In this document: positions 45,356 through 55,463 of the stretch, one piece after another
Numbering within the stretch: the first letter of the stretch is position 1
How the letters are laid out: every line of letters starts with the position of its first letter
DNA from: Mariniflexile gromovii
Lineage (GTDB): Bacteria; Bacteroidota; Bacteroidia; Flavobacteriales; Flavobacteriaceae
Reading direction: 5' to 3'
NCBI RefSeq assembly: GCF_017814435.1
Contig: NZ_JAGJCB010000008.1
Location: 94,353-158,352 of the forward strand
DNA: 64,000 nucleotides
Position numbers and translations under genes: made by a program
The notes under the pieces: generated by a model
What the model was told of the DNA's origin: nothing
Seen by the model: the letters and a program-made list of their open reading frames with translations, nothing else
Database searches by the model: none

Positions 45356-45781
45356 ATGAAAATAAAATTTATAATTGCCTTAGTTCTTTTGCTTACACCA
45401 GTAATTTCAATTGCTCAAAAAAAAATTAAAACAAGTATCTTTCAAGACGAAAATTCGGCAACAACTGAAATTAAGTTAAAAACTGCTAAATCGAATTTAG
45501 ATAATGCATTTGAGGCCTATAATGAAAATAAATTAGAAAAAGCCAAATACTTTATTGACCAATCTCAGCGACAAGATGTTAAGCTAGGTGATTTTTATTT
45601 TTTATTAGGTGCCTACATGTATCGAACGAAAGAATTTAAGGCAGCTAATAGATATTGGAAAATTTCGCATAAAGAAGGTGGCTGTTGGGAATGCAAAGAG
45701 TTACTTGATAACATAGAAAACGATAAAATTATAGAAAAATTAATAAATGAAAAGGTAATTAATTATCTTAATGAAAAATAA
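45356..45781 (+). CDS. Small secreted TPR-like protein
   Basis: A 141-residue protein with a clear signal peptide (MKIKFIIALVLLLTPVISIAQ). The mature part is helical with TPR-like spacing: KSNLDNAFEAYNENKLEKAK, then GDFYFLLGAYMYRTKEFKAA. Cys residues in GGCWECKELL could form a disulfide. It probably acts as a periplasmic protein-binding module. A hairpin with an 11-bp stem lies about 100 bases downstream. Confidence 0.6.
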   Translation: MKIKFIIALVLLLTPVISIAQKKIKTSIFQDENSATTEIKLKTAKSNLDNAFEAYNENKLEKAKYFIDQSQRQDVKLGDFYFLLGAYMYRTKEFKAANRYWKISHKEGGCWECKELLDNIENDKIIEKLINEKVINYLNEK

Positions 45782-45876
45782 TAACCCTTGCTTCCAATAA
45801 TGCATAAATACAATTACGGCGGATTTTTCCACTTCCTAATCCACTCGGAAATGCCATCGAGAATTCTTAAACATAA

Positions 45877-45915
45877 AAAGTGATTTTAATCCCGTACAAC
45901 TCAAAAAATCACTTT
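45877..45915. terminator. Hairpin downstream of the TPR-like gene
   Basis: AAAGTGATTTT and AAAATCACTTT form an 11-bp stem around a 17-base loop. There is no strong T run, so it could be a terminator or an RNA-stabilising hairpin. Confidence 0.4.
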
Positions 45916-45964
45916 ATAAACTTTCTCTTTTTACTGCCTTCTCAAATTACATATTCAACCAAAA

Positions 45965-46063
45965 CGTCATTGCGAGGAACGAAGCAATCTTAATAAAAAG
46001 AAACTAAAAGTTTGTTACACCTCATATTAAACAGATTACTTCGTCTTATTTCCTCGTAACGAC
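45965..46063. repeat. Dispersed inverted repeat (CGTCATTGCGAGG family)
   Basis: CGTCATTGCGAGGAACGAAG (arm continues to 45990) and its imperfect complement at 46033-46063 (AGATTACTTCGTC...CGTAACGAC) flank about 40 bases. This palindromic family is scattered in intergenic spaces of many Bacteroidota genomes. It holds no gene and separates the TPR-like gene from the lipoprotein gene. Confidence 0.65.
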
Positions 46064-46190
46064 ATACAATAATTCTTTCAAAAAAATCAAAACAAAATCA
46101 TTTTAACGGATTTATTAGTATTTAATCTATTGTTTTAGTATTTTGGCACTCTTATTGGAAGACCAGCCAAATAAACCAAACATAGAGACC

Positions 46191-47369
46191 ATGATGAGAA
46201 CATTACTTTCTACATTACTAATAGCTTGCATCCTATCTTGCAGCACCAGTAAACAAATTGAAAAATCGTTAAGCTCTGGTAATTACGACCAAGCTATTTA
46301 CGATGCCCTTGGAAAATTACGCACCAATAAAGACAAAAAAGGAAAAGCCGATTTTATTGCGATGCTTCAAGAAGCCTACAATAAAGCGAACGAACGCGAT
46401 TTAACCAATATCAATTTCCTTAAAAAAGACAACAACCCCGAAAATTATTTACGTATTTATGATATGTACGTGCGTTTAAACAAGCGCCAAGAACTTATAA
46501 AGCCCTTATTGCCACTTGCTATAAATGGCAAAACGGTAAAGTTTGATATTAAAGATTATTCCAGCGACATCATCAAATTTAAAAACGATGCGTCTTTACA
46601 AATTTACAACAATGCATCAGCGCTTTTAAAATCGAATAACAAATTGGATGCTAGACAAGCCTTCAACATGTTTAAAGATATTGAAGACATCAACCCCAAT
46701 TATAAAGATGTACGCAACCTTATAGAAATAGCACACAACAAAGGCATTGATTTTGTTTTGGTTGATATGATTAACGATACCCGAAAAACCATTCCAACAC
46801 GTTTGGAAGACGATTTGCTTAACTTTAGCACGTATGGACTTAACAATTTATGGACGGTTTACCACAACAACCCCGTAGATAAAACACAATACGATTACAA
46901 CATGCGTGTTAATTTAAGAGAAATCAACCTATCGCCAGAGCAAATTAAGGAACGCCAAATTATTAAAGAAAAACAAGTAGTTGATGGGAAACAAAATTTA
47001 TTGGACTCTAAAGGAAATGTGGTTAAAGACAGTCTTGGTAAAGCGATACAAGTAGATAAACTAATTACTGTACGTTGCGAATACTACGAAAGTACCCAAT
47101 TTAAATCGGCACAAGTAACAGGAAATGTGGAGTATATTGACCTTAAAAACAAACAATTGGTTGACGCTTTTCCAATAAGCAGTGAATTTGTGTTTCAACA
47201 TATTTTTGCAACCTCACGTGGTGATAGACGCGCTTTAGAAACCACCTTGTTACCATTTTTGAATAACAGACAAGTACCTTTCCCTAGTGAAGAACAAATG
47301 ATTTACGACACAGGTGAAGATTTAAAAGCCCAACTTAAAAAGGTTATAAACTCTTATAACCCGAGGTAA
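46191..47369 (+). CDS. Secreted lipoprotein with TPR-like helical N-terminal half
   Basis: 392 residues from the ATG at 46191. That start gives a lipoprotein signal peptide, MMRTLLSTLLIACILSC, with Cys17 as lipidation site; a start 48 bases earlier would bury it. Residues 20-210 are helical with TPR-like spacing (SSGNYDQAIYDALGKLRTNK, then SALLKSNNKLDARQAFNMFK). Residues 210-392 are beta-rich (RCEYYESTQFKSAQVTGNVE). The function is unknown; anchoring in a membrane facing the periplasm is likely. Confidence 0.65.
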   Translation: MMRTLLSTLLIACILSCSTSKQIEKSLSSGNYDQAIYDALGKLRTNKDKKGKADFIAMLQEAYNKANERDLTNINFLKKDNNPENYLRIYDMYVRLNKRQELIKPLLPLAINGKTVKFDIKDYSSDIIKFKNDASLQIYNNASALLKSNNKLDARQAFNMFKDIEDINPNYKDVRNLIEIAHNKGIDFVLVDMINDTRKTIPTRLEDDLLNFSTYGLNNLWTVYHNNPVDKTQYDYNMRVNLREINLSPEQIKERQIIKEKQVVDGKQNLLDSKGNVVKDSLGKAIQVDKLITVRCEYYESTQFKSAQVTGNVEYIDLKNKQLVDAFPISSEFVFQHIFATSRGDRRALETTLLPFLNNRQVPFPSEEQMIYDTGEDLKAQLKKVINSYNPR

Positions 47370-47400
47370 ACGGCAACAACAAATATTATTTTTTGTCCGT

Positions 47401-47459
47401 TCGAGCGCAGTCGAGAACTTTTAGGTACTAACAAAGTATTAGGTCTCGACTGCGTTCGA
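47401..47459. repeat. Dispersed inverted repeat (TCGAGCGCAGTCGAGA family)
   Basis: TCGAGCGCAGTCGAGA (47401-47416) pairs with TCTCGACTGCGTTCGA (47444-47459), with one G-T pair. It lies between convergent genes and could end transcription in both directions. A degenerate relative lies at 9714-9774. Confidence 0.65.
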
Positions 47460-47519
47460 CCTGACAGAAACCTAAAAAACCTTTAAAATTATTTAGAGTT
47501 TTTTTTTATTTAATCAAAT

Positions 47520-49205
47520 CTAAAAAGGCACCTCACACCCAACGGTAAGCAGCTCTTTAGTAATAGGATGCGTAAAGGTAATACGTTCGGCGTGTAAGTG
47601 GAGTCGGTTGGCTTTGGTGCCATATAAATCATCACCCACAATAGGGGTTTTTAGTCCTTCGCTGTGGGCTGCATGTACACGTAGTTGGTGGGTACGCCCC
47701 GTAATGGGGTAAAAATATACACGGGTTTGTCCGTTTTCAGTAGAAATAACCTCGTAGGTGGTGGTAGCTGGTTTCCCGTGGGTATCGCATACCAATTGCT
47801 GTGGGCGGTTATCTAAATCAACGCGCAATGGTAGGTTTATAATGCCTTTGGTGTTGGGCAATATGCCATCTAACAACGCTACATACCGCTTTTTCACGCT
47901 GCGCTCTATAAACTGCTTTTGCAAGTTTTTGTAAACCCTATTACTCTTCGCCACCAACAATAAGCCCGACGTAGACATGTCCAACCGATGCAATAACAAA
48001 GGGCCGGTAGCATTGGGCAAGTATGCTTTCATTCTACTCAACACCGATTCGTTGATGCTTTTCCCCGGCACCGATAGAAATTCGTGGGGCTTGTTTACCA
48101 ATAGCAAATGCGCGTCTTCGTATACAATCTCTAATTCTTGGTTAAAAACAATTTGGGATTCAATGGGGTTGGCATCAACCAACAAACCCTGCATCATATG
48201 CCCCAAAATAGGTTCACACTTGCTTCTACATGAAGGGTAAAACTGTTGGTGTTTCCGCACTTCAGATTTTGGAGAAGCACCCCACCAAAATTCTGCCATA
48301 CAAACGGGCTTCAAATGGTTCTCGTAGGCATACTGAAACAGTTTGGGTGCAGCGCATTCCCCCGAACCCGCAGGCGGAATGGGAGATGTGGTATCTTTAA
48401 AAATATCGAGTAAATCTTTTGTATCACCTTCGGCATTTAAAAATTGGTACTGTTGGTGAATACGTTGTTGCAACGACGCCGATAAAGTAGCACGTTGTGT
48501 TTTTAAAGTTTGTATGGTTTCATTAAAACCACTTAAAACGGTTTCCAGCTTATTAATTTGGGTTTCGCCTTCTTGTTTTAAATGCTTCAATCGCAATTGA
48601 TACCCGATACTTTGCTTGTTTAAAGTTTCAATAAACTCCGAATAAGCTTCAGCGGACATATTCAGTTTTGCACTTTCCCGTTGCTGGTTTCTATGTTGCT
48701 TTGCTGCTTTAACTTCGGCTTTAAGAATGCTTAATGCTTCCACGAAAGCGATATTACTATTTTCAACATCTGCTTTAGCCTTTAGATAGTCTGGCGCATT
48801 TTCCAACCGTTCAATCTCTGTATTGATGCTGTTCAATTTCGTCTCCCCTTTTTTGTAAAAACCTGCTTCATTTAACGTGTTATAAACGGTAGGCACAAAA
48901 CCTTTTACATCGTTACTATCGGCCAATTTTCCCGAAAAGGCTGCTAAATAGCCCAATTGTTCTTTAGCAGTTTTCACTACCATAACGCCAAACATTTTTC
49001 CTATTACCAAACCTGTTTGGTCAGGGTTCAATCCGAAATTATGTATGAAATCGGTTTGTGTTTCTAAATAGGTTTGAAGCTGTTTTGCCGCTAATACACT
49101 TAACGGATGTGGCTCGTAATAAAACGGAAAAGTAAATGTTTCGGGCAACGGAATACCGAACGTATTTTCTAATGGATGAAAAAATGAATAACCAAAATTA
49201 AACAT
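47520..49205 (-). CDS. RluA-family pseudouridine synthase with long N-terminal extension
   Basis: 561 residues. The C-terminal part (about 360-561) is an RluA-type catalytic domain with HRLDMSTSGLLLVAKS near 405-420, whose Asp is the catalytic residue, and later GRTHQLRVHAAH. The N-terminal 350 residues include a coiled coil and a cysteine cluster (CMAEFWWG..PSCRSKCEP). Family members convert a uridine in rRNA or tRNA to pseudouridine; the target site cannot be told here. The start overlaps the preceding gene's stop by 8 bases. Confidence 0.82.
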   Translation of the reverse strand: MFNFGYSFFHPLENTFGIPLPETFTFPFYYEPHPLSVLAAKQLQTYLETQTDFIHNFGLNPDQTGLVIGKMFGVMVVKTAKEQLGYLAAFSGKLADSNDVKGFVPTVYNTLNEAGFYKKGETKLNSINTEIERLENAPDYLKAKADVENSNIAFVEALSILKAEVKAAKQHRNQQRESAKLNMSAEAYSEFIETLNKQSIGYQLRLKHLKQEGETQINKLETVLSGFNETIQTLKTQRATLSASLQQRIHQQYQFLNAEGDTKDLLDIFKDTTSPIPPAGSGECAAPKLFQYAYENHLKPVCMAEFWWGASPKSEVRKHQQFYPSCRSKCEPILGHMMQGLLVDANPIESQIVFNQELEIVYEDAHLLLVNKPHEFLSVPGKSINESVLSRMKAYLPNATGPLLLHRLDMSTSGLLLVAKSNRVYKNLQKQFIERSVKKRYVALLDGILPNTKGIINLPLRVDLDNRPQQLVCDTHGKPATTTYEVISTENGQTRVYFYPITGRTHQLRVHAAHSEGLKTPIVGDDLYGTKANRLHLHAERITFTHPITKELLTVGCEVPF

Positions 49206-49587
49206 ACTTACCAGAGGAAATGTGCTTTAAATGTGCCGTTGGCAAATTATAAATATACACGTAGGTTTTAATAGGTTCGGTTTCGTTTAAATAGGCATCA
49301 ATAAGGGTTCGTGTGTATTCGTTTGCATGTTCGCCGGTATCGCCAATACCTTCATAATCATCCAACACTTGAAAGGTTTTTTCTGGATTGATGATTTTGA
49401 AAATGTGCCCATACACTTTATCATTTGGTTGATCGCTTAAAACAGCACCCGGATACCACGAAATTTCATAAAGATTCCCTTGAAAGTAACCAGAACCAAC
49501 AAACTCTGAATTTCGTTCTAAAAACTTCGACATATAGCTTTCAAAGTCTTTTAATAAGGTACCGTACACAAATAAATACTCGGACAT
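49198..49587 (-). CDS. Gamma-glutamylcyclotransferase-like protein
   Basis: A 129-residue GGCT-fold protein with the YGTL motif (residues 8-11), GYFQGNLYEISWYPGAVLS, and the acidic DDYEGIG motif containing a candidate catalytic Glu79. Members cleave gamma-glutamylamines or related compounds to release 5-oxoproline. Notably, 5-oxoprolinase genes lie about 7 kb away (56238-58561), though not in the same operon. It overlaps the pseudouridine synthase gene by 8 bases. Confidence 0.78.
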   Translation of the reverse strand: MSEYLFVYGTLLKDFESYMSKFLERNSEFVGSGYFQGNLYEISWYPGAVLSDQPNDKVYGHIFKIINPEKTFQVLDDYEGIGDTGEHANEYTRTLIDAYLNETEPIKTYVYIYNLPTAHLKHISSGKYV

Positions 49588-49600
49588 CTTACTTTAGAAT

Positions 49601-49990
49601 TTAAATATAATTACTTAAATCCAGACTATTAATTCCGCCATGGCTTTCGTAAGCTACCGTTTCCCCATTTTTTACGACCAACAACTGTGGCGATTCGTGC
49701 ATGACTTGAAATTTATTTGCAATTTCATTGGAAATCTCACGGTAATTCAACAAATCTAGAAAATAGATGTCCAAATGGTTTTCGGTAAGATAAAAATCTG
49801 CCTCAAACTGTTTCAACACCATACGGCTGATGCCACAACGGGTAGAATGTTTAAAAATAACCTGTGTTTTAGTATTGGATTTGGTTTCTATTTCCTGTAA
49901 TTGCTCCATTTTGGTTAATGGAATCCAGGGCAATGTTTTAGTTTCCTTTGAATCAGAAGAACTGCTAAATAATTTGTTAAATAATCCCAT
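49601..49990 (-). CDS. ytxJ: Bacilliredoxin YtxJ family protein
   Basis: A 129-residue thioredoxin-fold protein with VIFKHSTRCGISRMVLKQFE; the single catalytic Cys52 followed by GISR is the signature of the monothiol bacilliredoxin YtxJ. It removes bacillithiol from oxidised proteins. It starts the minus-strand run with the GGCT-like and pseudouridine synthase genes (13-base gap), and is divergent from clpB. Confidence 0.85.
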   Translation of the reverse strand: MGLFNKLFSSSSDSKETKTLPWIPLTKMEQLQEIETKSNTKTQVIFKHSTRCGISRMVLKQFEADFYLTENHLDIYFLDLLNYREISNEIANKFQVMHESPQLLVVKNGETVAYESHGGINSLDLSNYI

Positions 49991-50182
49991 AAATTGTATC
50001 TTAAAATAAATAAGTCGAAATCATTTTTAAATCTTACAAACTGACTAAAAGTCATTAAAAATCAGTATTTAACCGACATTTTGTCTTTAGAATCTCACTG
50101 GTAAGATTATTGACTTATACAAGTTGTAAAAGTAAAACAATAAAAAATAGATTCCTCTTTGGAATACATAAAAAACATAGAT

Positions 50183-52789
50183 ATGAACTTAAATAATTAT
50201 ACAATTAAATCGCAAGAAGCCATACAGCAAGCACAACAAATTGCTCAAGGTTTCGGGCATCAGCAAATTGAAAACGAACACCTTTTTAAAGGTATTTTTG
50301 AAGTTGATGAAAACGTACTGCCATTCATTTTAAAAAAATTGAATGTAAACATCAACATACTAGAACAGGCTTTAGACAAACAAATTGAAAGTTTTTCCAA
50401 AGTTATTGGTAGTGAGTTGATGCTGTCTCGTGAAGCAGGAAAAACACTTAACGAAGCTGCTATTATTGCTAAAAAAATGAAGGATGATTATGTTTCAATA
50501 GAACATTTAATCATTGCTATTTTTAAATCGAACAGCAAAATAGCGCAGATGCTAAAAGACCAAGGTGTTACCGAAAAAGCACTTACAGCAAGCATCAATG
50601 AATTACGAAAAGGCGAAAATGTAACTTCCCAAAGTCAAGAAGAAACCTATAATTCGTTAAACAAATATGCAAAAAACCTGAACCAACTTGCCAAAGACGG
50701 TAAGTTAGACCCGGTCATTGGACGTGATGAAGAAATTAGACGCATCCTTCAAATTTTATCGCGTAGAACCAAAAACAATCCCATTTTAGTCGGTGAACCC
50801 GGAACAGGTAAAACGGCTATTGCAGAAGGTTTAGCACATAGAATTATTGATGGCGACATCCCTGAAAACTTAAAAGAAAAGCAAATTTTCGCTTTAGATA
50901 TGGGTGCCTTAATTGCAGGCGCCAAATACAAAGGTGAGTTTGAAGAGCGTTTGAAAGCCGTTATTAAAGAAGTAACAACCAGCGAAGGCGACATTGTACT
51001 TTTTATTGACGAAATACATACCCTGGTTGGTGCTGGTGGCGGACAAGGCGCTATGGATGCTGCTAATATCCTAAAACCCGCATTGGCAAGAGGCGAACTA
51101 CGTGCTATTGGAGCAACCACTTTGGATGAGTACCAAAAATATTTTGAAAAAGACAAAGCATTAGAGCGTCGTTTCCAAAAAGTAATGGTAGATGAGCCCG
51201 ATACTGAAAGTGCCATTTCCATTTTACGCGGTATTAAGGAAAAATATGAAACACACCATAAAGTGCGCATTAAAGATGAAGCTATTATTGGTGCTGTAGA
51301 ATTATCGCAACGCTACATAACAAACCGTTTTTTACCAGACAAGGCTATCGATTTAATGGATGAAGCTGCTTCAAAATTGCGCATGGAAATCAACTCCAAG
51401 CCCGAAGAATTGGATGTTTTAGATAGAAAAATAATGCAATTGGAAATCGAAATAGAAGCCATTAAACGTGAGAAAGATGAAAACAAGCTGAAAACGCTTC
51501 GTTCCGATTTGGCGAACATCAAAGAGCAACGCAATGAAATAAACGCCAAATGGAAAAGCGAAAAAGAAGTGGTGGAAAACATTCAAAATACCAAACAGGC
51601 TATTGAAAATTTCAAACTAGAAGCTGAAAAAGCCGAACGTGATGGCGATTACGGCAAAGTTGCCGAATTGCGCTATGGAAAAATAAAAGAAGCCCAAGCA
51701 GAATTGGAAACCTTCCAAAAGCAACTTAAAGAGCAATCTGAAAACTCTTTAATTAAAGAAGAGGTTACCTATGATGATATTGCTGAAGTAGTGGCAAAAT
51801 GGACCGGAATTCCTGTTACGAAAATGCTTCAAAGCGAACGTGAAAAGTTATTGAAATTAGAAGATGAATTACACAAACGCGTGGTAGGACAAGAAGAGGC
51901 TATTGAAGCAGTAAGTGATGCGGTTCGCAGAAGTCGTGCAGGGTTGCAAAACCCTAAAAAACCCATTGGAACCTTCCTGTTTTTAGGAACCACCGGGGTT
52001 GGTAAAACCGAATTGGCCAAAGCTTTAGCTGAATATTTGTTTGATGATGAAAACGCCATGACCCGTATTGACATGAGCGAATACCAAGAACGCCATGCCG
52101 TAAGTAGATTGGTTGGTGCGCCTCCTGGATATATAGGTTATGATGAAGGCGGACAATTAACCGAAGCTGTACGTAGAAAACCGTATTCTGTAGTGCTGTT
52201 GGATGAAATTGAAAAAGCACATCCTGATACTTTCAATATCTTATTACAAGTATTGGACGAGGGACATTTAACAGACAACAAAGGACGTGTGGCCGATTTT
52301 AAAAACACCATCATCATCATGACTTCCAACTTAGGAAGCCAGATTATACAAGAACGTTTTGAAGCTACTAAAGACATAGATTCGGCTATTGAAGCAGCCA
52401 AAATAGAAGTTTTGGGTCTTTTAAAACAAAGTGTTCGACCAGAGTTTTTAAACCGTATAGACGACACAATCATGTTCACGCCTTTAAGCAAAAAGAATAT
52501 TATAGCCATTGTTAAATTACAACTTAAAGGCATCACAAAAATGATAGCACAACAAGGCATTACATTTGATGCCACAGAAGAAGCGGTAGCTTATTTAGCC
52601 GATAAGGGATACAACCCCGAATATGGCGCGCGACCTGTAAAACGCGTTATTCAGAAAGACGTCTTAAATGCCTTGAGCAAAGAAATTTTAGCAGGTAAGG
52701 TAACAACAGATAGCATTATACTTTTAGATGCCTTTGATGATAAATTAGTTTTTAGAAACCAAAGTGATTTAGTGACTGAAAACATATAA
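50183..52789 (+). CDS. clpB: ClpB disaggregase (Hsp100 chaperone)
   Basis: 868 residues from the ATG at 50183 ([20 protein letters not shown]), the usual ClpB start; an upstream TTG at 50159 is less likely. Domains in order: Clp N repeats, first AAA+ module with GEPGTGKT (about 204-211) and LFIDEIHTL, coiled-coil middle domain (about 400-520), second AAA+ module with GTTGVGKT (about 600-607) and [10 protein letters not shown], and the C-terminal D2-small domain. It works with DnaK to dissolve protein aggregates. It lacks a ClpP-binding IGF loop. A hairpin terminator follows. Confidence 0.95.
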   Translation: MNLNNYTIKSQEAIQQAQQIAQGFGHQQIENEHLFKGIFEVDENVLPFILKKLNVNINILEQALDKQIESFSKVIGSELMLSREAGKTLNEAAIIAKKMKDDYVSIEHLIIAIFKSNSKIAQMLKDQGVTEKALTASINELRKGENVTSQSQEETYNSLNKYAKNLNQLAKDGKLDPVIGRDEEIRRILQILSRRTKNNPILVGEPGTGKTAIAEGLAHRIIDGDIPENLKEKQIFALDMGALIAGAKYKGEFEERLKAVIKEVTTSEGDIVLFIDEIHTLVGAGGGQGAMDAANILKPALARGELRAIGATTLDEYQKYFEKDKALERRFQKVMVDEPDTESAISILRGIKEKYETHHKVRIKDEAIIGAVELSQRYITNRFLPDKAIDLMDEAASKLRMEINSKPEELDVLDRKIMQLEIEIEAIKREKDENKLKTLRSDLANIKEQRNEINAKWKSEKEVVENIQNTKQAIENFKLEAEKAERDGDYGKVAELRYGKIKEAQAELETFQKQLKEQSENSLIKEEVTYDDIAEVVAKWTGIPVTKMLQSEREKLLKLEDELHKRVVGQEEAIEAVSDAVRRSRAGLQNPKKPIGTFLFLGTTGVGKTELAKALAEYLFDDENAMTRIDMSEYQERHAVSRLVGAPPGYIGYDEGGQLTEAVRRKPYSVVLLDEIEKAHPDTFNILLQVLDEGHLTDNKGRVADFKNTIIIMTSNLGSQIIQERFEATKDIDSAIEAAKIEVLGLLKQSVRPEFLNRIDDTIMFTPLSKKNIIAIVKLQLKGITKMIAQQGITFDATEEAVAYLADKGYNPEYGARPVKRVIQKDVLNALSKEILAGKVTTDSIILLDAFDDKLVFRNQSDLVTENI

Positions 52790-52840
52790 ATACTGTAACA
52801 AAGCAACACAGAAACAGTCTAATAGTTGGTTGGTTAGGAT

Positions 52841-52878
52841 AAGCAACATGATTCTCAATTTGAGATGATTGTTGCTTT
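52841..52878 (+). terminator. Terminator hairpin after clpB
   Basis: AAGCAACA and TGTTGCTT form the base of an imperfect long stem whose upper part (ATTCTCA/TGAGAT) also pairs; a T-rich run follows. It lies 52 bases after the clpB stop. The remaining bases to 53107 hold no recognised feature. Confidence 0.65.
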
Positions 52879-53107
52879 TATTTTTCCTCCCTAACAACCG
52901 GCTTCCATTTAACGATTTTATAATATTTTGATTCTAAATAAGTTAATAAGTAAGTTAACAAAAGTTGTTTTAAAATCGATGAACGGTCAATTAATATAGA
53001 TGAAATTACCTAATTTAGCACCATTGTATGTTCCCAAAGCATTACAATAATTCAACCAAATTCTGTTATTATACAAGAATTAAACCCAAAAAAACCTACT
53101 TATAACA

Positions 53108-53839
53108 ATGGACATATCCAAATTTATTGATTACACACTATTAAAAGCAACAACATCAGAACGCGACGTTATAAACCTATGTAATGAAGCTAAACTAAAC
53201 GGTTTTTATGCCGTTTGTATCAACACTGCTTATGTAGCATTAGCAAAACAACTATTAGAAAACACAGGTATCAAAATAGCTTCGGTTATCGGGTTCCCTT
53301 TAGGAGCCACATCTACTGCCGCTAAGGTTTATGAAGCCAAAAAAGCCCTTGAAGATGGGGCTGATGAAATTGAAATGGTAATGAACTTAGGATTTCTTAA
53401 GAGCAGAAATTTCGTATTGGTATTAAAAGATATCATCGATGTGAAATTAGGCATCAAAGACACACCTTTAAAGGTGATACTAGAAATTTCCGAATTAAGC
53501 AAAAACGAAATAATCAAAGCTTGTTCTATTTGTTTGGATGCTAAAGTTGACGTTATCAAAACCTCTAGTGGATTTTCAAAAAGCGGCGCCACTTTAACCG
53601 CCACAAAAATCATTAAAAAAACCATAAAAGATCAAGCTCAAATAATGGTTTCTGGTGGTATTGAAGACTTTGAAACCGCACTAAAATACCTAGAAGCTGG
53701 TGCCGACAGAATTGGAACTTCAAAAAACATAAACCCAGTAAGCAACAGTATCCAAAACAGAAATGCCAAGGTTTACAAAAAGTACCTAGAAGCTAATCAA
53801 ATACAAAATAGTTTAGAAATCCAATATTACAATAGGTAA
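53108..53839 (+). CDS. DeoC paralogue (deoxyribose-phosphate aldolase-like) with altered active site
   Basis: A 243-residue TIM-barrel protein clearly homologous to DeoC (SVIGFPLGATSTAAKVYEAK, quoted as 20 residues, then DGADEIEMVMNLG, KVILEISEL, DVIKTSSGFSKSGAT). The Schiff-base lysine is present (Lys151). Two other catalytic positions differ from active enzymes and from the neighbouring copy: Glu89 replaces the Asp of DEID, and Met180 replaces the Lys of IKASGG. The C-terminal 35 residues form an extra tail absent from the neighbour. It may have a changed substrate or reduced activity. It lies 174 bases before the second copy. Confidence 0.8.
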   Translation: MDISKFIDYTLLKATTSERDVINLCNEAKLNGFYAVCINTAYVALAKQLLENTGIKIASVIGFPLGATSTAAKVYEAKKALEDGADEIEMVMNLGFLKSRNFVLVLKDIIDVKLGIKDTPLKVILEISELSKNEIIKACSICLDAKVDVIKTSSGFSKSGATLTATKIIKKTIKDQAQIMVSGGIEDFETALKYLEAGADRIGTSKNINPVSNSIQNRNAKVYKKYLEANQIQNSLEIQYYNR

Positions 53840-53952
53840 TTACCAAATTAGTTTTATATTCATATTCTAAGTAAGCTTAGAATGGAATCATTTTAACATA
53901 AATATTAAAAACAATAAAATTGCTTATTTGTTTAATTGTCAGAGATAATTTC

Positions 53953-53997
53953 AAAGAATAGTTAATACATTTGTAATACTTGTATTAACTATTCTTT
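53953..53997. promoter_or_regulatory. 17-bp perfect inverted repeat upstream of the second deoC
   Basis: AAAGAATAGTTAATACA (53953-53969) is exactly complementary to TGTATTAACTATTCTTT (53981-53997) with an 11-base loop. A perfect TAnnTTTG box (TACATTTG, 53966-53973) lies at the centre. It ends 16 bases before the start codon and lacks a T run, so an operator over a promoter is more likely than a terminator. Confidence 0.5.
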
Positions 53998-54013
53998 AAA
54001 TTTAAACTACATC

Positions 54014-54679
54014 ATGGCACCATTGAGTAGCTATATAGACCATACCCTTTTAAAAGCTACTGCTACAAAAAACGATATTATCCAACTTTGCAAAGAAGCA
54101 AAAGAGCATCAATTTCATGCTGTTTGCATCAATTCTTGCTACGCAGCATTGGCTAAGGAACAGCTAAAAAATAGCGGCGTTAAGGTTTGCTGCGTTATTG
54201 GGTTTCCGCTAGGCGCGATGAGTACCGAAGCTAAAATATTTGAAACCAAGCAAGCATTATTTGATGGTGCCGATGAAATTGATATGGTTTTAAACATAGG
54301 CTTACTAAAAAGTAAAGATTTTGCTGCCGTTTGGAAAGATATTGAAGCTGTAAAAAAATGCATACCAAACAACATTTTAAAAGTCATTTTAGAAACCTGC
54401 TACCTTGATGAACCCGAAATAATTAAAGCCAGTGAATTAGCTATACAAAGCGGGGCCGATTTTATAAAAACCTCTACGGGATTTGGAACCAGAGGCGCTA
54501 CCATACATGACGTAAAGCTAATGAAACATGTTGCTGATGGAAAAGCAAAAATTAAAGCTTCCGGAGGCATAAAGGACTACGGAACGGCTATGCAGTATAT
54601 TAATTTAGGTGTTGAACGCTTAGGCACTTCTTCTGGAATAGCTATAATTACAGGCCAACCTTCAACAGAGAGTTATTGA
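54014..54679 (+). CDS. deoC: Deoxyribose-phosphate aldolase
   Basis: A 221-residue class I aldolase that splits 2-deoxyribose 5-phosphate into glyceraldehyde 3-phosphate and acetaldehyde. All catalytic positions are present: Asp90 in DEIDMVLN, Schiff-base Lys152 in FIKTSTGFG, and Lys181 in KIKASGGIKD. Length is typical of short DeoC. It lies 49 bases before deoD and probably shares its transcript; the two enzymes act in sequence on deoxynucleosides after phosphopentomutase. Confidence 0.93.
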   Translation: MAPLSSYIDHTLLKATATKNDIIQLCKEAKEHQFHAVCINSCYAALAKEQLKNSGVKVCCVIGFPLGAMSTEAKIFETKQALFDGADEIDMVLNIGLLKSKDFAAVWKDIEAVKKCIPNNILKVILETCYLDEPEIIKASELAIQSGADFIKTSTGFGTRGATIHDVKLMKHVADGKAKIKASGGIKDYGTAMQYINLGVERLGTSSGIAIITGQPSTESY

Positions 54680-54728
54680 ATAACTATTTTTAACCGTCTA
54701 AAAATCTAACTTTCTAAACATCTAACCA

Positions 54729-55427
54729 ATGAGCGTACACATAGAAGCAAAAAAAGGAGACATAGCAGAAACAATCTTATTACCAGGAGACCCATTACGA
54801 GCCAAATGGATTGCCGAAACATTTTTTGAAAACCCTGTGTGTTTCAATAAAATTAGAGGCATGTTGGGATACACAGGCACCTACAATAACCAAAAAGTTT
54901 CTGTTATGGGAACTGGCATGGGCGTGCCTTCCATATCCATTTATGCACATGAATTGATTACCGAATATGGAGTAAAAAATTTAATTCGTGTAGGCAGCGC
55001 AGGTTCCTACCAAGCCCATATAAAAATTAGGGATATTGTTTTAGCCATGGCAGCATCTTCAAATTCCGGTGTTAACGAACTGCGTTTTGGTGGCGCCGAT
55101 TACGCTCCTACGGCCAATTTTGAATTATTTCAAAAAGCGGTAGAAGCTGCAAAATCTAAAGATATCCATATTAAAGCTGGAAACGTATTTACATCGGATG
55201 AGTTTTATGCTGATGATTTTGAATCATACAAAAAATGGTCGAAATTCGGGGTGTTATGTGTAGAAATGGAAACAGCTGGCTTATATACGGTAGCAGCTAA
55301 ACATAATGTAAATGCACTGTCTATTTTAACGATTTCGGATTCTTTGGTAACTGGAGAACGCACCACCTCAAAAGAACGGGAAACCACCTTTAAAGGCATG
55401 ATTGAGGTAGCCTTAGAGTTAGCTTAA
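54729..55427 (+). CDS. deoD: Purine-nucleoside phosphorylase
   Basis: A 232-residue DeoD-type phosphorylase: [44 protein letters not shown] and the [16 protein letters not shown] substrate-site segment with ISDSLVTGE are all present. It converts purine (deoxy)nucleosides plus phosphate to base and (deoxy)ribose 1-phosphate. It forms a catabolic unit with deoC upstream. It is convergent with the DUF6503-like gene. Confidence 0.93.
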   Translation: MSVHIEAKKGDIAETILLPGDPLRAKWIAETFFENPVCFNKIRGMLGYTGTYNNQKVSVMGTGMGVPSISIYAHELITEYGVKNLIRVGSAGSYQAHIKIRDIVLAMAASSNSGVNELRFGGADYAPTANFELFQKAVEAAKSKDIHIKAGNVFTSDEFYADDFESYKKWSKFGVLCVEMETAGLYTVAAKHNVNALSILTISDSLVTGERTTSKERETTFKGMIEVALELA

Positions 55428-55463
55428 TAAGAAAACTTCCCATTTACGCTTTACAAACAGCTT

